In this document: piece by piece, positions 32,533 to 45,376 of the stretch
How the letters are laid out: every line of letters starts with the position of its first letter
Numbering within the stretch: position 1 is the first letter of the stretch
Source of the DNA: Phellopilus nigrolimitatus
Lineage: Eukaryota; Basidiomycota; Agaricomycetes; Hymenochaetales; Hymenochaetaceae
Reading direction: 5' to 3'
Length of the DNA stretch: 64,000 nt
Assembly (NCBI GenBank): GCA_021029095.1
Contig: JAJOHG010000014.1
Coordinates: 124,001 to 188,000, forward strand
Program-made: the position numbers and the translations under genes
Notes under the pieces: model-generated
The model's database searches: none
The model's input: the letters and a program-made list of their open reading frames with translations, nothing else
Told to the model about the DNA's origin: nothing

Positions 32533-34615
32533 TTAGTTATTATTATTTACAAAACTTTGAGTCAAAGCGAGATAACGCACGAAGCTATCCTTGATCTCCA
32601 TGCTCCGCTCGTTCGTCTCCGGCGGCGCGACGACGTCAAAGTTGCGCACCAGTGCAGCGAGCACGATGCGCAGCACGTTCTGTGCCATGTTCTGACCGCC
32701 GCACACACGCGAGCCGTGCCCGAAAGGGAACATATGCTCAGCCATTTGTGCCTGGATAGTCGTCGTGTTGAGCCTGGAGACCGAACCCTTCTCGGCATCT
32801 GAAAGGGCGGGAAACAATGATGCCGAATGGGCAGATGCAGACGTAGAAGTGTCAGAGCTTGGAGAAAGAAGAGCCGCAGGATTTTCGAGAAGCCAACGAT
32901 CAGGGAGAAACAGTTCGGGAGAGAAAAATACGTTCGGGTGGCGGTGAGAGGACCAGGCTTGCGAAGCAATAATCGTCCCAGAAGGCAAACCGTGTCCCAG
33001 AAGCATGTACTCCGATTTAGCCTCCGGGACTACGCGTTCGAGGGGACTAGGTGCTGCGGTGTATACACGAAGACCTGATAGATTATTAAATTTAGCGAAA
33101 TAATTAAATAAGCCGAAGTACCTTCTTTGATAACAGCGGTGAGATAGGGTAAACGTTGCAAAACTTGTATATCTGGGATCTGTAAAGGGTCGTGCATGAC
33201 CCCGCTTAATTCCGCTTGAAGGCGAAGCATGACATCGCGACGTTGACTCAGTTCATACAATAAATACGACAACGTCGTCGACGTTGTGTCTGAGCCCGCT
33301 ATTCTGCAAAAACAGGAATATGCTTAGACAAAAGACAAAGCGCTTCGCAACCAGAAGACGTACAGATGGCCAACACACTCAGATACAATGTCTTCCTCCG
33401 GCATCACCTCGCGTTCAGAGTACTTATGGTGAAGGAGACGCATTACAAGTGACATCTTCTCGTTGTCGTCCGCACTGCTTTTGCCAGATTGAAGCGATAT
33501 GCGAGTTTCGCGGACGCGATCCTCAACAAACTCGATAAAGAATCAGGAGATTGAAGGCGGAAGAAATAAAACGTGCATACCCTTGAGAGAATCCTATCGG
33601 AATCAAAAAGCAGCTGTACGCGCTGGTTTGGGATGTAAGTTAAAATACTCCATAACCAGACGGGTAGAGCACTCTTCTACAAGCCGAAGTTGAATAATTA
33701 CAAGCACAATTTAAAACGCAAAACTCACAAGCACTCCGCGTTTAGGGAAGTCTTCGATAGCCATGCTCAGCAAGTCGGATGGGGCGCGAGCGGCCCCAAT
33801 GTTATGTTGCTTCCAGGCAGGAAGAGAATGAACATTGTAAGCGAAGAGGTGCATGCAGTTGATGTCGATCATGAGGTGACGAAGAAGTAATAATGTGTCG
33901 ACAGCAATCAAAGAGTGACTTTCAGCAACATTGAGCATCTGAAATGTATAAATGTGCCTCAGCAGCAGACCAATATGTTCAGAACTGAGTCGCTCACATC
34001 AATCATTTCCTTAACGAAACCGTGAATTTCGGACTCGAAAAGCGCCAAGTGCTTTGGGTTGTAATGAGGCGTGTAACCTTTCTTACGAATCTGGTGAGCG
34101 CTGTGCTCGAGCGTTGTCATGCTAGTCGAGGAATAAACTTAGATGATTCGCCAGAGATTCATAGCAGACTCACTTACGCATGATCATTATTGTTCCTGCC
34201 CGCAGAATAAACCGGCTGAATACGTATCTTACGGGAGAGATCGGCGAATGACTTACGTCAAAAGAGCTTTGTACCAGCTGCTTTTGCTGAGTCTGCTGCT
34301 CACGCCGTACACAGTCTTCATTGCCGGAACATCGACGAACAAAATCTTGTTCGGCGCCATGCGCACGATCGGACCGTACTTGAGGAAGAGATCGTCGAGC
34401 GCACGGCAGCGACGAAGACGCAGGACATGGCTCACGAGCCAGATATCGGAAACCGCGGCGTACCATGGCCCAGGAATGCCACGCAGTGGTGAGAGAAAAA
34501 GGCGGTAAATCGCAACGGAGACAATATAGAAGACGACAACGGCGAGGGAAAGCGAGCAGAAGACGTAGATATGGGATTGCGCTGCTGACCAGAGACGGCG
34601 CAGGAGGATATCCAT
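32533..34615 (-). CDS. Cytochrome P450 monooxygenase (first of two)
   Basis: Membrane-bound haem monooxygenase of the ER. Start ATG 34615. Residues 15-40 form a signal anchor (YVFCSLSLAVVVFYIVSVAI), followed by the proline hinge LRGIPGPWYA. Exon 1 ends near 34254 at a GTAAGT donor. Later exons carry the I-helix AGSDTTSTTLSYLLYELSQR (about 33250-33290), the K-helix with its ExxR split by an intron (IKEG / LRVYTAAPSPLERVVPE) and the haem loop FPFGHGSRVCGGQN with the thiolate Cys (about 32695-32735). All core P450 motifs are present and the length is near 500 residues, so it is probably functional. It faces away from the NRPS-like reductase gene 1 kb upstream and is the left edge of the proposed cluster. 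The CYP family and substrate are not assigned. Interior intron positions are approximate. Confidence 0.88.
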
Positions 34616-34670
34616 CGCACTGAAGTTCGGGAAATGAAACAGAAACTAGAGAATGTCGCTGACAGACGTG

Positions 34671-34679
34671 CCTTATATA
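34671..34679 (-). promoter_or_regulatory. TATA box of the first P450 gene
   Basis: On the minus strand the sequence reads TATATAAGG, 56 bases before the ATG at 34615. Confidence 0.6.
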
Positions 34680-34699
34680 CCTCAATCACGGATAAGTAC

Positions 34700-35699
34700 G
34701 AGAAGATCAAGAAGCGGAAAGGACATTGTCTTCGAAGTTCCCGGTGCCTATTGTCAGACAGGGTGCTTCTTCTTTGCCGGTGGTAGACTATCCAGATCTG
34801 TCCTCGACCGCAAACATCTTGGGAGTTTCGACTGGCTTTTTGAGCAAGATCGTCCAGTTTCAGTTCGTCGCTAGGCAGTTTATATAAGTGCGATTGACAT
34901 ATTTGACAGAGGCGCCGATCGAGAAAATAAACGTCGTTTATCCTTCAAGGTTCAGCGAGGGTGGCGAAATTCTAGCAACACCTTGTACCCAAGCGGACAT
35001 CGCAGACCGTTCCGGCTGCTATAAAAGACAGAAACATTTCAAAAGGCACAGGAAAAAAGATGGGAGAGGTTAGAACGCACAGGTCAGATGTCACTAAAAC
35101 CGAGTACATTTCCGGTGGCGTTGATTCATACATGCGCAAGTGCACGCTTCAGCCAAAGCTCGGAACGCATGTTCATTACTGGAGAGAGTAGCGACATATC
35201 GAGTCTAGTGAGGAGGGTAAGGCACGTGGGAGAATTATGACATTACTCCGGCCTGTCGCACCACGTATGGCGTCGGCTGGGATATCATCTAACTTTTGGT
35301 CAAAAGTGCACAAGCAGAATGTAATGGTGAACACACCATTTACTATCGATTTGGCACCAAGTAATCAACGACCAGCTCTGAATCGAAAAGCAAAAATACA
35401 TTGACAACGTCGCTCATGCCACGAACAGGGAAAAAAGTCAACGTACTTCACACACTACCAAAGCGCTCAAATAGCGAACCAAGGGTCGTGAAACAAAGAT
35501 CTTATATTGTGATGGTGTTGTCCCGGGGCTTTCAAACAGAAGAGACCAAAAAATAACCGAGAATGAGTAATCATGATTACGTTATAGATTATATTTACCG
35601 AACACTTTGTGCTCGTATATTCAAATCCCAACACTTCGCCTCTATAAAGTACATATTATAGCCGAAGCATGGTCTACTTTCTGAACCAGCTTCAGAGAT
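34700..35699. other. Intergenic, between P450 and NRPS-like gene
   Basis: AT-rich spacer with only chance frames. It holds the promoter side of the P450 gene and the 3' flank of the reductase gene. Confidence 0.5.
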
Positions 35700-38600
35700 T
35701 TAAGCTCGCGGTAGGAACCCAGACTCCCTCCAGTTCTCTACCCACATCCGCACGTTCTTCTCTCCGATCTGCTCCGCCTCTCTCAGCGCCTTCGACGCTG
35801 CCTCCGCGTGATCGCACCGCAGCTTCGCGAGGCCAAGTGGCTCCCAGTCTTGCACATTTCCCATGTACGCCGCAGCGGCGCGGAAGAAGTCCAGCAGGCG
35901 CAATGCCGGGTTCGCGCGGAATGCATCCTCCACAGTCGCCGAGTCTGGAGTCCCAGATGAATTTGAGTAGAGCGAAGATTGGGCATTTTCGAGCGCGCTC
36001 AGCCATCCTGCGTATGGTACGGTAGGGAGATCAAGCGCGGTGGAGAACGAAGCGATGATGGAAGACCAGGAAACAGGCCGCGGGTGGATGAGGTGTAGGA
36101 TATTGTCATGCGCGTGCAGCATGTCGACAATTCCTCCAGCCGCATCGTGCGCAGTGAGCCACGAAACAGCCTATAGGAAGGCAAGTAGAACGTAAGCAAA
36201 AGAGAAGTGAAATGAGGTGAAAAAAGGAGATAGCAACGTAGCGCTCACCCCCTCGACGTCCGGAAGCTTGCCAAGCGCAATGCTGGACTTGACCACGCTC
36301 GGAAACCATTCGTGAGTGTTCCATGCACCGCTCGGCCCACCAGTCATCTGGCCGCATCGAACCACGGTCGAGCTCAACGGCGTCTTTTCGGACGCCTTCT
36401 GGAGAATCTGCTCGGACACCCACTTCGACTCGCTGTACCCAGTGCCGATCGCACTGTCTGGCGTCGTAAGTGGCTCTTCTGGCGCGGGCTCGGTACTAGT
36501 GTAGTCTGCAACACACGTTACAAAGTACATATGAAGTGAGAATGCGAATACAGAAAAACCAATAAGAGCACTGACTGCTGAACACCCCGATGGAACTGAC
36601 GAAAAGCACGCGCGCTGGAGCAGCCCCGTGTCCGCCAAGAGAGAAGTCGACGAAGTTACGCACACTCCGGATGTTCGACTCGAAAGAAGTGACCGCAACA
36701 TTGAAATTTACTCTCCATCCTGGTTGACAACGTAGCATCAGTATCAAGAATACTAAAGCCTGCTCGAGAAACTCACCATTATGTATAACATGTGTCACCG
36801 AGGATTGCAACTGCGAGTTCATTAGCTTGTTTCCATTCAAATGAAAATACAATGCATTACCTCTTCAAAGTGCTTTGGGTCGATAGCAAAATCGGCGTGG
36901 CTCGGGTCACCCTCCAGGAAACTCACTTTCGCGTCGCTTAGAAGTCCGACGTTCAAACTCTCCCTCTCGAAAGCCCTCAAGTGTCTCTCTTTTCCAGAAA
37001 CCCCGTCGGACGAAGGACGCGACATCGCGTATACACGCCTCACCGCCGGGTCCTCGACAAGTTTCGCCAGGATATTCGACCCAAGCGATCCTGTGCCTCC
37101 GGTCAGCAGGACAACGTCGCCGTTCCCGATGGCCCCCGTGCCTGGCTCGAACTCGGGGAAGGTCTTCGTGTATTTCGTGACGAGCGCCTGCAGCTCGCGG
37201 CGCTTCGCCTCCGCGTCGCCCGCGACATCAACCGATGTCCCCAAAACGCTGGTGGACAAGTACTTCGCGAGACGGGAAATGGCCGGGTAGTCATAGACGA
37301 ACGTCGAGGAAAGATTGCGTGCTACGGATGGCTGCGAGTTGCGCAGGACGCCCAGGACAGTATTTCGGATCCAGGTTGCTTGGAGACTAAGGGTAGCAGC
37401 TTCATTTGATGCAAGTCACGAAGAACACCAGGAGCTAGATCGTACCTGTCCAGTCCAAACTCAAACAAGTCCGCGTCGTCCGGGATGACGCCGTCACCCT
37501 TCTTCATCGTCCGCTCCACGATAACCCTGGCAAACTCCGCGGCACGAGGCAGAGACCAATCCACCGGACCCGCGACGTCCTCCTGCGCGCTTTCATCGAC
37601 TGCTTTATATAGCGCATCGATTTCCGCATCATAATCGTCAAGGATAGCCTGCCGACGAAGCGTGCCCTTGGAAGTGATAGAGAACGGCTTCGACGGTGAG
37701 GCGACGAGGATCATCTGAAGACATAACACCGCGACGACGTCCGAGTGAGCTACAATAATAGCAATTCCCAGAGAAGAATAAAACGCACCTCTTTGAAGAT
37801 TCGCGAGTGTGTTGGGGCGTACGCATTCATACGCTCGATCGTGGGCCTTTCCAATACGAACATCAGCTTCCGGATGGATGAAAAGTTCTAAAAATAACCC
37901 ACCAGATTATGTTCCTGAATTCGACGAGCTTCTGTGAGTCTGTAGGGTCGAATGCAAACGGTTCCTTCGGCTGCACTAGTACTCCACAATTGAAGCGCCC
38001 GCGCCCGAACATGACCGCGCCGCTGACGAGAGGGTCGCGTGCCAGGATCCCCTCTACCGCCATCAACACGCACATGCTAAGCATAATGTATCGCATGGAG
38101 AAAGCTTAAAACGCACCAAGTGGCCCGGGGTTCGTCTTCTCGCCTGTCGAGTGCATGATCTGGTCGTCCGTGCGCCCGACGACCTTCCAATACCCCTCCT
38201 TTGTCGGGTGCGGAGAAACGAGGTCGGCCGTCGCATATGCATTGCGCCCGTTTATCACAGTGTTAATGACATTCGGGCGGAAGAAGTCCGTTTCCTGATA
38301 GAAGGCGATGAATTTCGAGCCAAAGAAATGCATAGAAGTAAAATAAATTATTCTTACGAAAATTACGATCTCGAATTCATTATTTCCGTTGTCAATGAAA
38401 TAGGCTTCTCTGGCAGGAGAAATCTTGAAATACTCCCAATCTCTGCCGGTTCGCTCTATAGGCGAAAGGTCAAATTACAGCGTCTCATTCATACCCCACT
38501 GAAGGCGGAAGCATCATACCTTGTAGGAAGTCGTTAATAATCATTGTTTGAGTCCTAGAGAAATGATATCAATCATACGAAAGGCTAGAATGAACAACTT

Positions 38601-39998
38601 GCAAGTTAGTCAACATGTACTTACGATGCGAGACAGGCAACCACATTGACACCGTTCGAAGCAAGAGAGTCTCCGGCATCTTTACTGAGTGGCCCACCTC
38701 CGAATATCTTCAAACCTATTTCAGACTATATAGGCGAAAAGATGCGACATGTAAACTTACAATTGCCTTTGTTGTCTTCGCCAACGCTTCGACGTAGTCA
38801 GATTCATGTGACCAGCTCTGAGAAGAGAATCCACATTATTTAAGTTATAGCGAATTGACTGAAATGGCTAACCTCCATAAACGACGGAGCACAGAAGACA
38901 TAATCGGCTTTACATGACATCATGCCTTCTAGTACGTTCACTGGGTTCGGAACAGTAGGAGGAGACTGAGGCTTGAAGACCGCTGCGATCATACCGGTCG
39001 AGACCTATTATGGATTACGAAACTGCTCTGTCTTTTCTTTGAACAGAAAAGGACGCACGACATGGAGAACAACGAGCATGCCCATGCCGTGGAACATGGG
39101 CAGGGAGTGGCACCCCCAGATGCTCCCGGCGAAATCGATTTCACCAAAGCCTAACTCGGTGGTTAAGCTATTATTGATCATTTATTCCAACAGCTAACTT
39201 ACATGGCGATGCAGCGCATTTGACTAGCGACCTATGGGTAAAGGGAATCGGCTTCGGGAACGCTGTCGTGCCTAATAAATTATGGCTCGTTAGCTCCGAG
39301 GCGTAAGAGTCGAGGGCTTGGCACGTTACCAGAGGAGTGGAAGATAATAGATTCCGCATCCATGTCGATCTCGGCGATTGGCTCGGGAGTGAAGGAACGA
39401 TCGAATCCCGTCGTGGGGAAAAAGTCCTCAAAAACAGGCATATTGCACTTCTCCACCGCGTTCTCGGCAGAGAGCCCGGCAAGTGCAGCAGTTGCCAGGT
39501 TCTGCAAGGATGTATCGGCCGCGACGAAGAGGTGCGTTGCCTTTGTTTGCGTGAGAAGGGCAGCGACCGCGGGCGGGCTGTTGCGCGGGGAGATAGGGAA
39601 GATCACCCAGCCAGTGCGCATTGCGCCGACGATCAAGCTGAGGAATGTTATGGCATCTTGAAGGTATTAGTTGTAGTACAGATCAGAGAGCGTGTCCACA
39701 TACCAGATGTAGCCAAGACAGCGATCACTGGCGGCTCCCCGCTGCTGTTCGACCCGAAAGGCCTCCCGACAGTTTTCCGCACGAACCGCGTCGCGCGGTG
39801 GATGCCTTGCACGGCTTCATTCCAAAGTATGGTCCTTTTCGAGCCCGGTGCATCGTCAAAGACGAACAGAGGATGGTTCGGCGAATGCTCGGCTTGCCAG
39901 TCGTATAGCGCGGGAAGGCTCAGGGACGCGTCGAGCGGAGGCTGGACGAAAGTCGAGCTCTGAAGGCCTTGTGTGTTGGGTACAGTAAGAGGAGCCAT
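35700..39998 (-). CDS. NRPS-like adenylate-forming reductase (A-T-R)
   Basis: Activates a carboxylic acid as an adenylate, loads it on a phosphopantetheine carrier and releases it by NADPH reduction as an aldehyde or alcohol. Start ATG 39998 (MAPLTVPNTQGLQSS). A domain: FHSSG then TTAFPKPIPFTHRSL (the ATP loop, split by an intron near 39290), FGGGPLSKDAGDSLASNGV and GRTDDQIMHSTGEKTNPGPL. T domain: DLFEFGLD joined by splicing to SLQATW, which provides the carrier Ser (near 37390-37470). R domain: VLLTGGTGSLGSNILAKLVE (Rossmann loop), VIHNGW, FVSSIGVFS, GYSESKWVSEQIL (YxxxK pair) and VVRCGQMTGG. There are about ten introns of 50-70 nt and the stop follows SGFLPRA. The domain order is the common basidiomycete type. 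The substrate is unknown. No lesion was seen. Confidence 0.9.
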
Positions 39999-40528
39999 GA
40001 CTGAAGCTGGTATGAACGGTCTCAGCTCTGGGACCGAGCCTGGTAATTATATCTATCTGAAAGCCGTTGCCTTCGGTCTGAAGACCAGTGAATTGACACA
40101 TTTTCGCGAGAAAGCAGACCCTAAGGCCGAAGAAGCGAGTTATCAGTGGATATTTCGTGAGACCGTCTACGAGTTGTGCGGAAAGATCGAAGCAAGATAA
40201 CAGTATAGTCGTGGTATGGGCCAAAGTTCAGGATAATCAGCAGATCCTTAGCCGCAGAGGCTGTCGCTTATGTAACCGTGATTTGTCAACAACAGAGCTC
40301 AAAACGTGGTGGCCCTCGGCGACGGGTTTAACTTCATCTGAAGAAAGCATCACTCCGTCAATTGAGTCGGTGTTTTTGGTATTCTCGCTCCTTAACAAGA
40401 CAACAGTCTTTTGAAATGTCCTTACTGAAACGGGATGACTGGTGATAGACGCCGAGATTGACTTGATGGTTAGCAGGGAAGCCTGATCTAGAGCAACCGC
40501 TCGTCTTTTTTCTTGTCGTCGTGCCACG
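39999..40528. promoter_or_regulatory. Divergent promoter region, NRPS-like gene and second P450
   Basis: The start codons of the reductase (39998, minus) and P450 (40529, plus) are 530 bases apart and diverge, so this spacer should hold both promoters. A TATA-like AATTATATC is at about 40044. Shared regulation is an inference from layout. Confidence 0.5.
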
Positions 40529-42953
40529 ATGATTCAACCTACGAGCTTGAAGTATTTCGGCTTGTCTGTAGGCACTGCTTTGGTGATGAAGGTGCTTGTG
40601 GGTGCTTTTCTCCGTCTCCGGCGAGGCTTCGCAAATCTCGGGTACGTGAGAAACCTCAGCTTGCGGCGATTTCAATTCAGTTCTGAAGCCCTTGATCATT
40701 CGTAATCTCAAACAGCACCTGTCCTGGAAGATATGCCCTCTGGATGCACCCGTTCCATACGACATCGCTTATGACTGCGTCATTTTTTCCGCCAAGAGGA
40801 TGGCTAGCGCATTATGGTGGCAAGTTCTCCTGTGAGTCGGGCTTTCGTCGCGTTATTGCTGTTTTGTGTTCAATTTATTCGATATTTGACCTGCAAGTAT
40901 ACGCAAAGGAAGGGAGCACAATTCTCTCCGCGCTAATAGTTTGGGATGCAACCCCTATGTTTTGGCTCGCTGATGCTGAGGCCATCAAACTCGTCGCGTC
41001 TGACAGACACATTTTTAGGAAAGAAACCGAAGCGGTGAGTGAGATTTCCAATACTCGCCAACGTTTCATACATGTCATCGGTATTAGTTTTGCCCTTCAA
41101 CAACGCGCTTCATGCACTTTTGAATTATGTCCTGCCGAGTCTTGCGGATCACGGATCGGAAACCGCGCACGATTCGGCGTTCATGCAATCCGCCTGACTG
41201 ATCATCTCTTCATTTCAAGTACAAAGTCCTTGAAATATACGGAAAAAACCTCGTCTCCACCGACGGCGACGAGTGGCGTCGGCATCTCGCCATCGCAGGA
41301 CCCGCCTTCAACGAAGCGAACTACGCGCTCAACTGGGCCGAAACTCTCCGCGCCGTTTGCGAGTGGTTCGATGAGCTGGATGACCATCCTGCGGTCGCGA
41401 CTACGGGGACAAGGCTCGACGTCAACGCCGCGATGACCCAGGCGACGCTCCTCGTCATCTCCGCCGCCGGCTTCGGGATGCGCGCGCCCTGGTCCGCATT
41501 CTCAACTGGTTCGCCGTCGCACAGCCTCAACGACGGGTCGAGAGTCCTCCTCTTCCCCACCGCTCTCGCGCTTACGATCGAGAAGCTCTTCGTCAAGGTG
41601 CTCACCCCAAGCTTCGCGTACGTGCTGCCGATTCGCGTGCCCTGGCTCTCCGCGCAGCTCGACGCCGCGCGCAGGGCGTTCGCGAGCCTGCAGGTGCACA
41701 TGCAAGCGCTAGTTTCTGAAGCGCGCAGCGGCGTGGAAGGGGAGGCCAATCTTCTGAGGAGGCTCGTAGAAGCGAACGATGCTAGTCAGGCACTGGGCGA
41801 GGCGGGAGGCAAAGGCACGCTGACTGATGGCGAGTTGTTCAGTAACATCTTCGTATGTTTTTCTTTAGTTCCATGAACTTTCTATAAACTTATGGCGCAT
41901 ACAGACATTTTTGCTTGCGGGGCATGGTACGAGTGGAATATGTGCTTCTTGTTCGAAGCTGACTAAAGTCAATCGCCAGAGACATCCGCACATACTCTGA
42001 GCTTTGCGATTATGCTTCTTGCAATCTACCCCGACGTGCAGAAGAAACTCAGAGCGGAAGCTCTCCGCGTTTGGCCAACGCCTGATGACTTCGCCTCGTC
42101 GACAAACAAGAGAGATTTTGAGCAATTTGTGTGTTTCTGTTCGCTTCTCTTCTTGTTTCGTTGGTACGTTTCAACTTGACTGCTCGTTTCAACCAGGAAT
42201 ACGCGCTTGCAATCTTCCGGGAAACGCTACGCTGCTTCCCATCCGAGCCACGCCTGAACAAGATCGTCGAGGCCGATACCGTCCTCACAGGGACGCGCTT
42301 TTCCTCTGTATCTTCTCCTTTGACGCCGAAGGTTTCATACGACGGCGCGCTCACAAATGTGGAATTTACTCGCGATGACTCGAAAGACCAGAGATTCTCC
42401 GTGCACATTCAGAAGGGCAGTGCAATCATAATGGACATTTGGGTGAGTCATTGGTTTCAACAGCTTCCAGACAATATCCAAGAGCTCGATTCCTTTCTTA
42501 ACTACAGGGAGTTCATATGAGTCGTGAATACTCCATCCATCTTCATCGCATACTAAACAAGTTAATTATGAAACAATTATGTGCAGCGCTGTACTGGGGC
42601 CCCGACGCGCATCTCTTCCGGCCAGAGCGCTTTATCGATACCGCAAACTACAAATGGCCCCGCGACGCCTGTGAGCCCCGTCACTCTGTACCTCTCTTTG
42701 CTTCCTAATTATTTTCGCTTCAGTCCTGCCATTCTCCGCCGGCGCGCGTCGATGTATCGGACAACGCTTCGCCACGACAGAGAGCGTCTGCCTCCTCGCC
42801 AGCATCGCGAGGCACTACGAGATCCTCCTCCCAGACGGGCTACAAGCCAACACGTTGTCAGAGGCGGATAAGCGGTGCCTATTGAAGTGGACGACGGGCG
42901 TCACGATAACGCCGACAAACTCGTTCGTGAGGCTACGTAAGTACGCGGAGTAA
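40529..42953 (+). CDS. Cytochrome P450 monooxygenase (second)
   Basis: ER-bound haem monooxygenase. I choose ATG 40529 because it gives a short hydrophobic anchor (YFGLSVGTALVMKVLVGAFL) followed by a GTACGT donor. The region 40640-40900 needs further introns that I cannot fix. Clear exons follow: YGKNLVSTDGDEWRRHLAIA with GPAFNEANY (C-helix WxxxR), NAAMTQATLLVISAAGFG, the I-helix split by an intron (TFLLAGHE / ETSAHTLSFA), FRETLRCFP (ExxR), FRPERF and the haem loop FSAGARRCIGQRFA. The stop is at 42951-42953. Motif spacing is that of the large basidiomycete P450 families related to CYP5144 or CYP5037; I cannot choose between them. It diverges from the reductase gene and belongs to the proposed cluster. 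Confidence 0.83.
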
Positions 42954-43160
42954 GTCCGTGCTGCAGTGTCTATTTGTAGTCAGGCGTAGGGATCATGGTA
43001 TCCGTCGGTTTCTCAGTGTACGTTTCTCGTGAGGGATGTCTCGCTTCACTTTGAGATATAATATTACTATCCAGCTATAACACTTTTGGGCTTTACAAAC
43101 TCGGAGTCGTGAATACCGGACAAATTCAGACCTCACTGGGTAACATCTTTATTGACCGTT

Positions 43161-44294
43161 TCACTCGCAAGCCAAATCTGAAGAACGTACCTCAATTTGA
43201 ACTTTGCGCACAAATTCCATTATCTTTCCCATCACTTCCTGCTCACTCTCGTAGAATGACGCGTGGCTGCCATCCTCTACCACATATACCTCCATCTCCT
43301 TGAAATAAGGCTTCATCTCTTCAACGACTGCGTCGCCGTCCACCTGGCTATCCTTCGTTCCATTTAGGACTAGCAGCGGAAAGCCGTTCCTGCCCAACTC
43401 ATGCAGCTTAGTAGGGTCTTGCGGGCGCGACAGCGCAAAGCTTCTGTGCGTCGGGAGTTGACACGCAGTCATGCCCAACCACAAGCAGCGTGTCTCCCAC
43501 GGGACCGCGGAGGGTTTCAAAAAGAGCGAGTCGGCGAATGCATGCGCGGTTTTGACGTAGACGGTCGTGTCCTCTTTGTTGAGGAGGCCAGGGAGCATTC
43601 CCAGAATCAGGGGCGTACCGACACGCTGCATGATTGGTCCGATGTATGGGAGCGCGGAGAGATAGACGGCCCCGGAGAGGGTGGAAGCGGGGAGGTGCGC
43701 GGCGATATCAGCGATGACGGTGCCTGCGTAACATGTTGCGAGCGTCAGCGTCCCATGATTTGCCGAGATTAAAGCAGTACAGACAGCCCAAGCTCCTGTA
43801 TCGATTTTTGATGTTGAGGACCTGACAGCAAATGACTTAAGGAAGAAAATAAAACTGACCAGCCTACGACAACGGGCTTCCTCAGTCCGAATGCTTTCAT
43901 TACTTCCGCAAAGTCGTCTGCGTAGAGCTTCGACGCGTATCCGTCAATGCTGTCTGGCTTTCCACTTTGCCCGTGTCCGCGCATATCGTATCGCACCTTA
44001 TGATAGTCACAGACTCCATGTTCGATCTCCATCAAAATAAAAATTGCAAACTAGACTTACCAGGTAAAAGTCTCTGGTGTACTGCTCGTTGGCGAAGATA
44101 TCATTGAAGACGATTCCGCTCACAGCCAAGCCGTGGATAAAAACTATACCTGGCTTGTCTGGGCTCCCAGCAGAGTCCGCATAGATAAGTAAACCGTCTG
44201 AGGATGTGATTAATTTCGAGTTCGTCGGGGACACCATCGCTCGCTTGTACGGGAGCAGCTCTCCGTCGCTCAGAGACAACATATATATACTCAT
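43161..44294 (-). CDS. Alpha/beta-hydrolase fold protein
   Basis: Start at ATG 44294 or the downstream Met of MVSPTNSKL. The oxyanion segment is VFIHGLAVSG. RYDMRGHGQSGKP is typical of the haloperoxidase and esterase-like branch. The nucleophile elbow, split by two short introns (near 43730-43870), reconstructs as VGWSLG with Ser as nucleophile. VLNGTKDSQVD supplies the acid and EDGSHASFYE the catalytic His near the end. The full triad is thus present, at about 290 residues and with at least three introns. It has no secretion signal, so it is probably cytosolic. It converges with the second P450 (208 bases between stops) and may act on the same metabolite; that is inference from position. Confidence 0.82.
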
Positions 44295-45339
44295 GTTTTG
44301 CTTCGGCGTAGCCCATCAGAAATCAGCAATACTAATTTCTAAGTCCTTGATTAAACATTGATATACTTGACACGAGGACGGGGTACCGGGCTTCGACGGT
44401 CTGTTTTCTCATTCGTATCAGATTCTGTAGTTTGTAAGCTTCTGGAAAGGCATTAATAAAGACATGAGCTCAGCAATAAGTAAGTAAACATCTATCTGAC
44501 AAATTGACATCTCCGAGGAAAAGAACCCGGAGTTTTTGTTGCGTTGTATGTGTTCCAGGACTAAAGCAAGTCTGGAAATAAAGGTAAAAGCACATGAGCA
44601 CTGATAGTAATCAAGGAGACGACCTTACCACTAAATCATGAGCCATCTTTCCAAGCTTCTTCTATCTGAGAACGCAGCCAGAACCCATGTCTTCATCTCT
44701 ACGATAGTGTTTACCAAGTCAAACAGTTGCTACATTAGATCTAGACCGAACAAGCGCTGGAGATATATGCATTTAAACAGCTATCAAGCATTAAATGAGC
44801 TGATTTCGGATAGTTTTTGCTTTTTGCTTTGACTCTCGCGATATTGAAATTCGAGTCGAAATATCATGGAGCGAGAATGGCGTGGCTGCCGGCAAAACAA
44901 AATGATGCCGGACAACCCTATACGTATCATCAGCTGACTCATCGTCCGGAAGCATTTTTTCATCGCCGAGTTTGCTGTCCGATTGCCACCGATGTTGAAG
45001 AAAACCAGTGGTTGATCGCATGCAAATTAACCTGACGCTTCGACATAATACGATCGATGTTATTTACAAGTAAATGTACATATCGTTTTCGCACACCTGG
45101 CAGGCTGATCTGATGAACAAGCTCCTGAAAATATAGATGGTCGCACGGAGATCGAACTACACGCTTGTCCTGAGGAGCTCCGAGTCGCAATGAGTTTAAC
45201 TGGATAAAAGTAAAGGTGATGTAAATACTTAGCGCGAAACGTCTTTCACGTGAGCCGATCTGAGCGGAGGCTAAGCGAGTCGGCGCCGAGCGCAACTGCG
45301 GTTAGCATCCAGTGCTCGCCTAATTATACTCAGCGACGC
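44295..45339. other. Intergenic, no supported gene
   Basis: AT-rich spacer between the hydrolase promoter and the first CaaX gene. Frames are short and unconvincing. A tRNA-like T-arm at about 45140-45160 has no matching acceptor arm. Confidence 0.5.
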
Positions 45340-45347
45340 TATATATA
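45340..45347 (+). promoter_or_regulatory. TATA box of the first CaaX-family gene
   Basis: TATATATA, 30 bases before the ATG at 45377, so the leader would be very short if this box is used. Confidence 0.5.
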
Positions 45348-45376
45348 CGACTCCTAAACCTTTGCGCTTTCAAAAC

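Noticed and set aside
45120..45200. T-arm-like AGTTCGATCTCCGTGCGACC on the minus strand
   Set aside because: No matching 5' acceptor half or D-arm was found.
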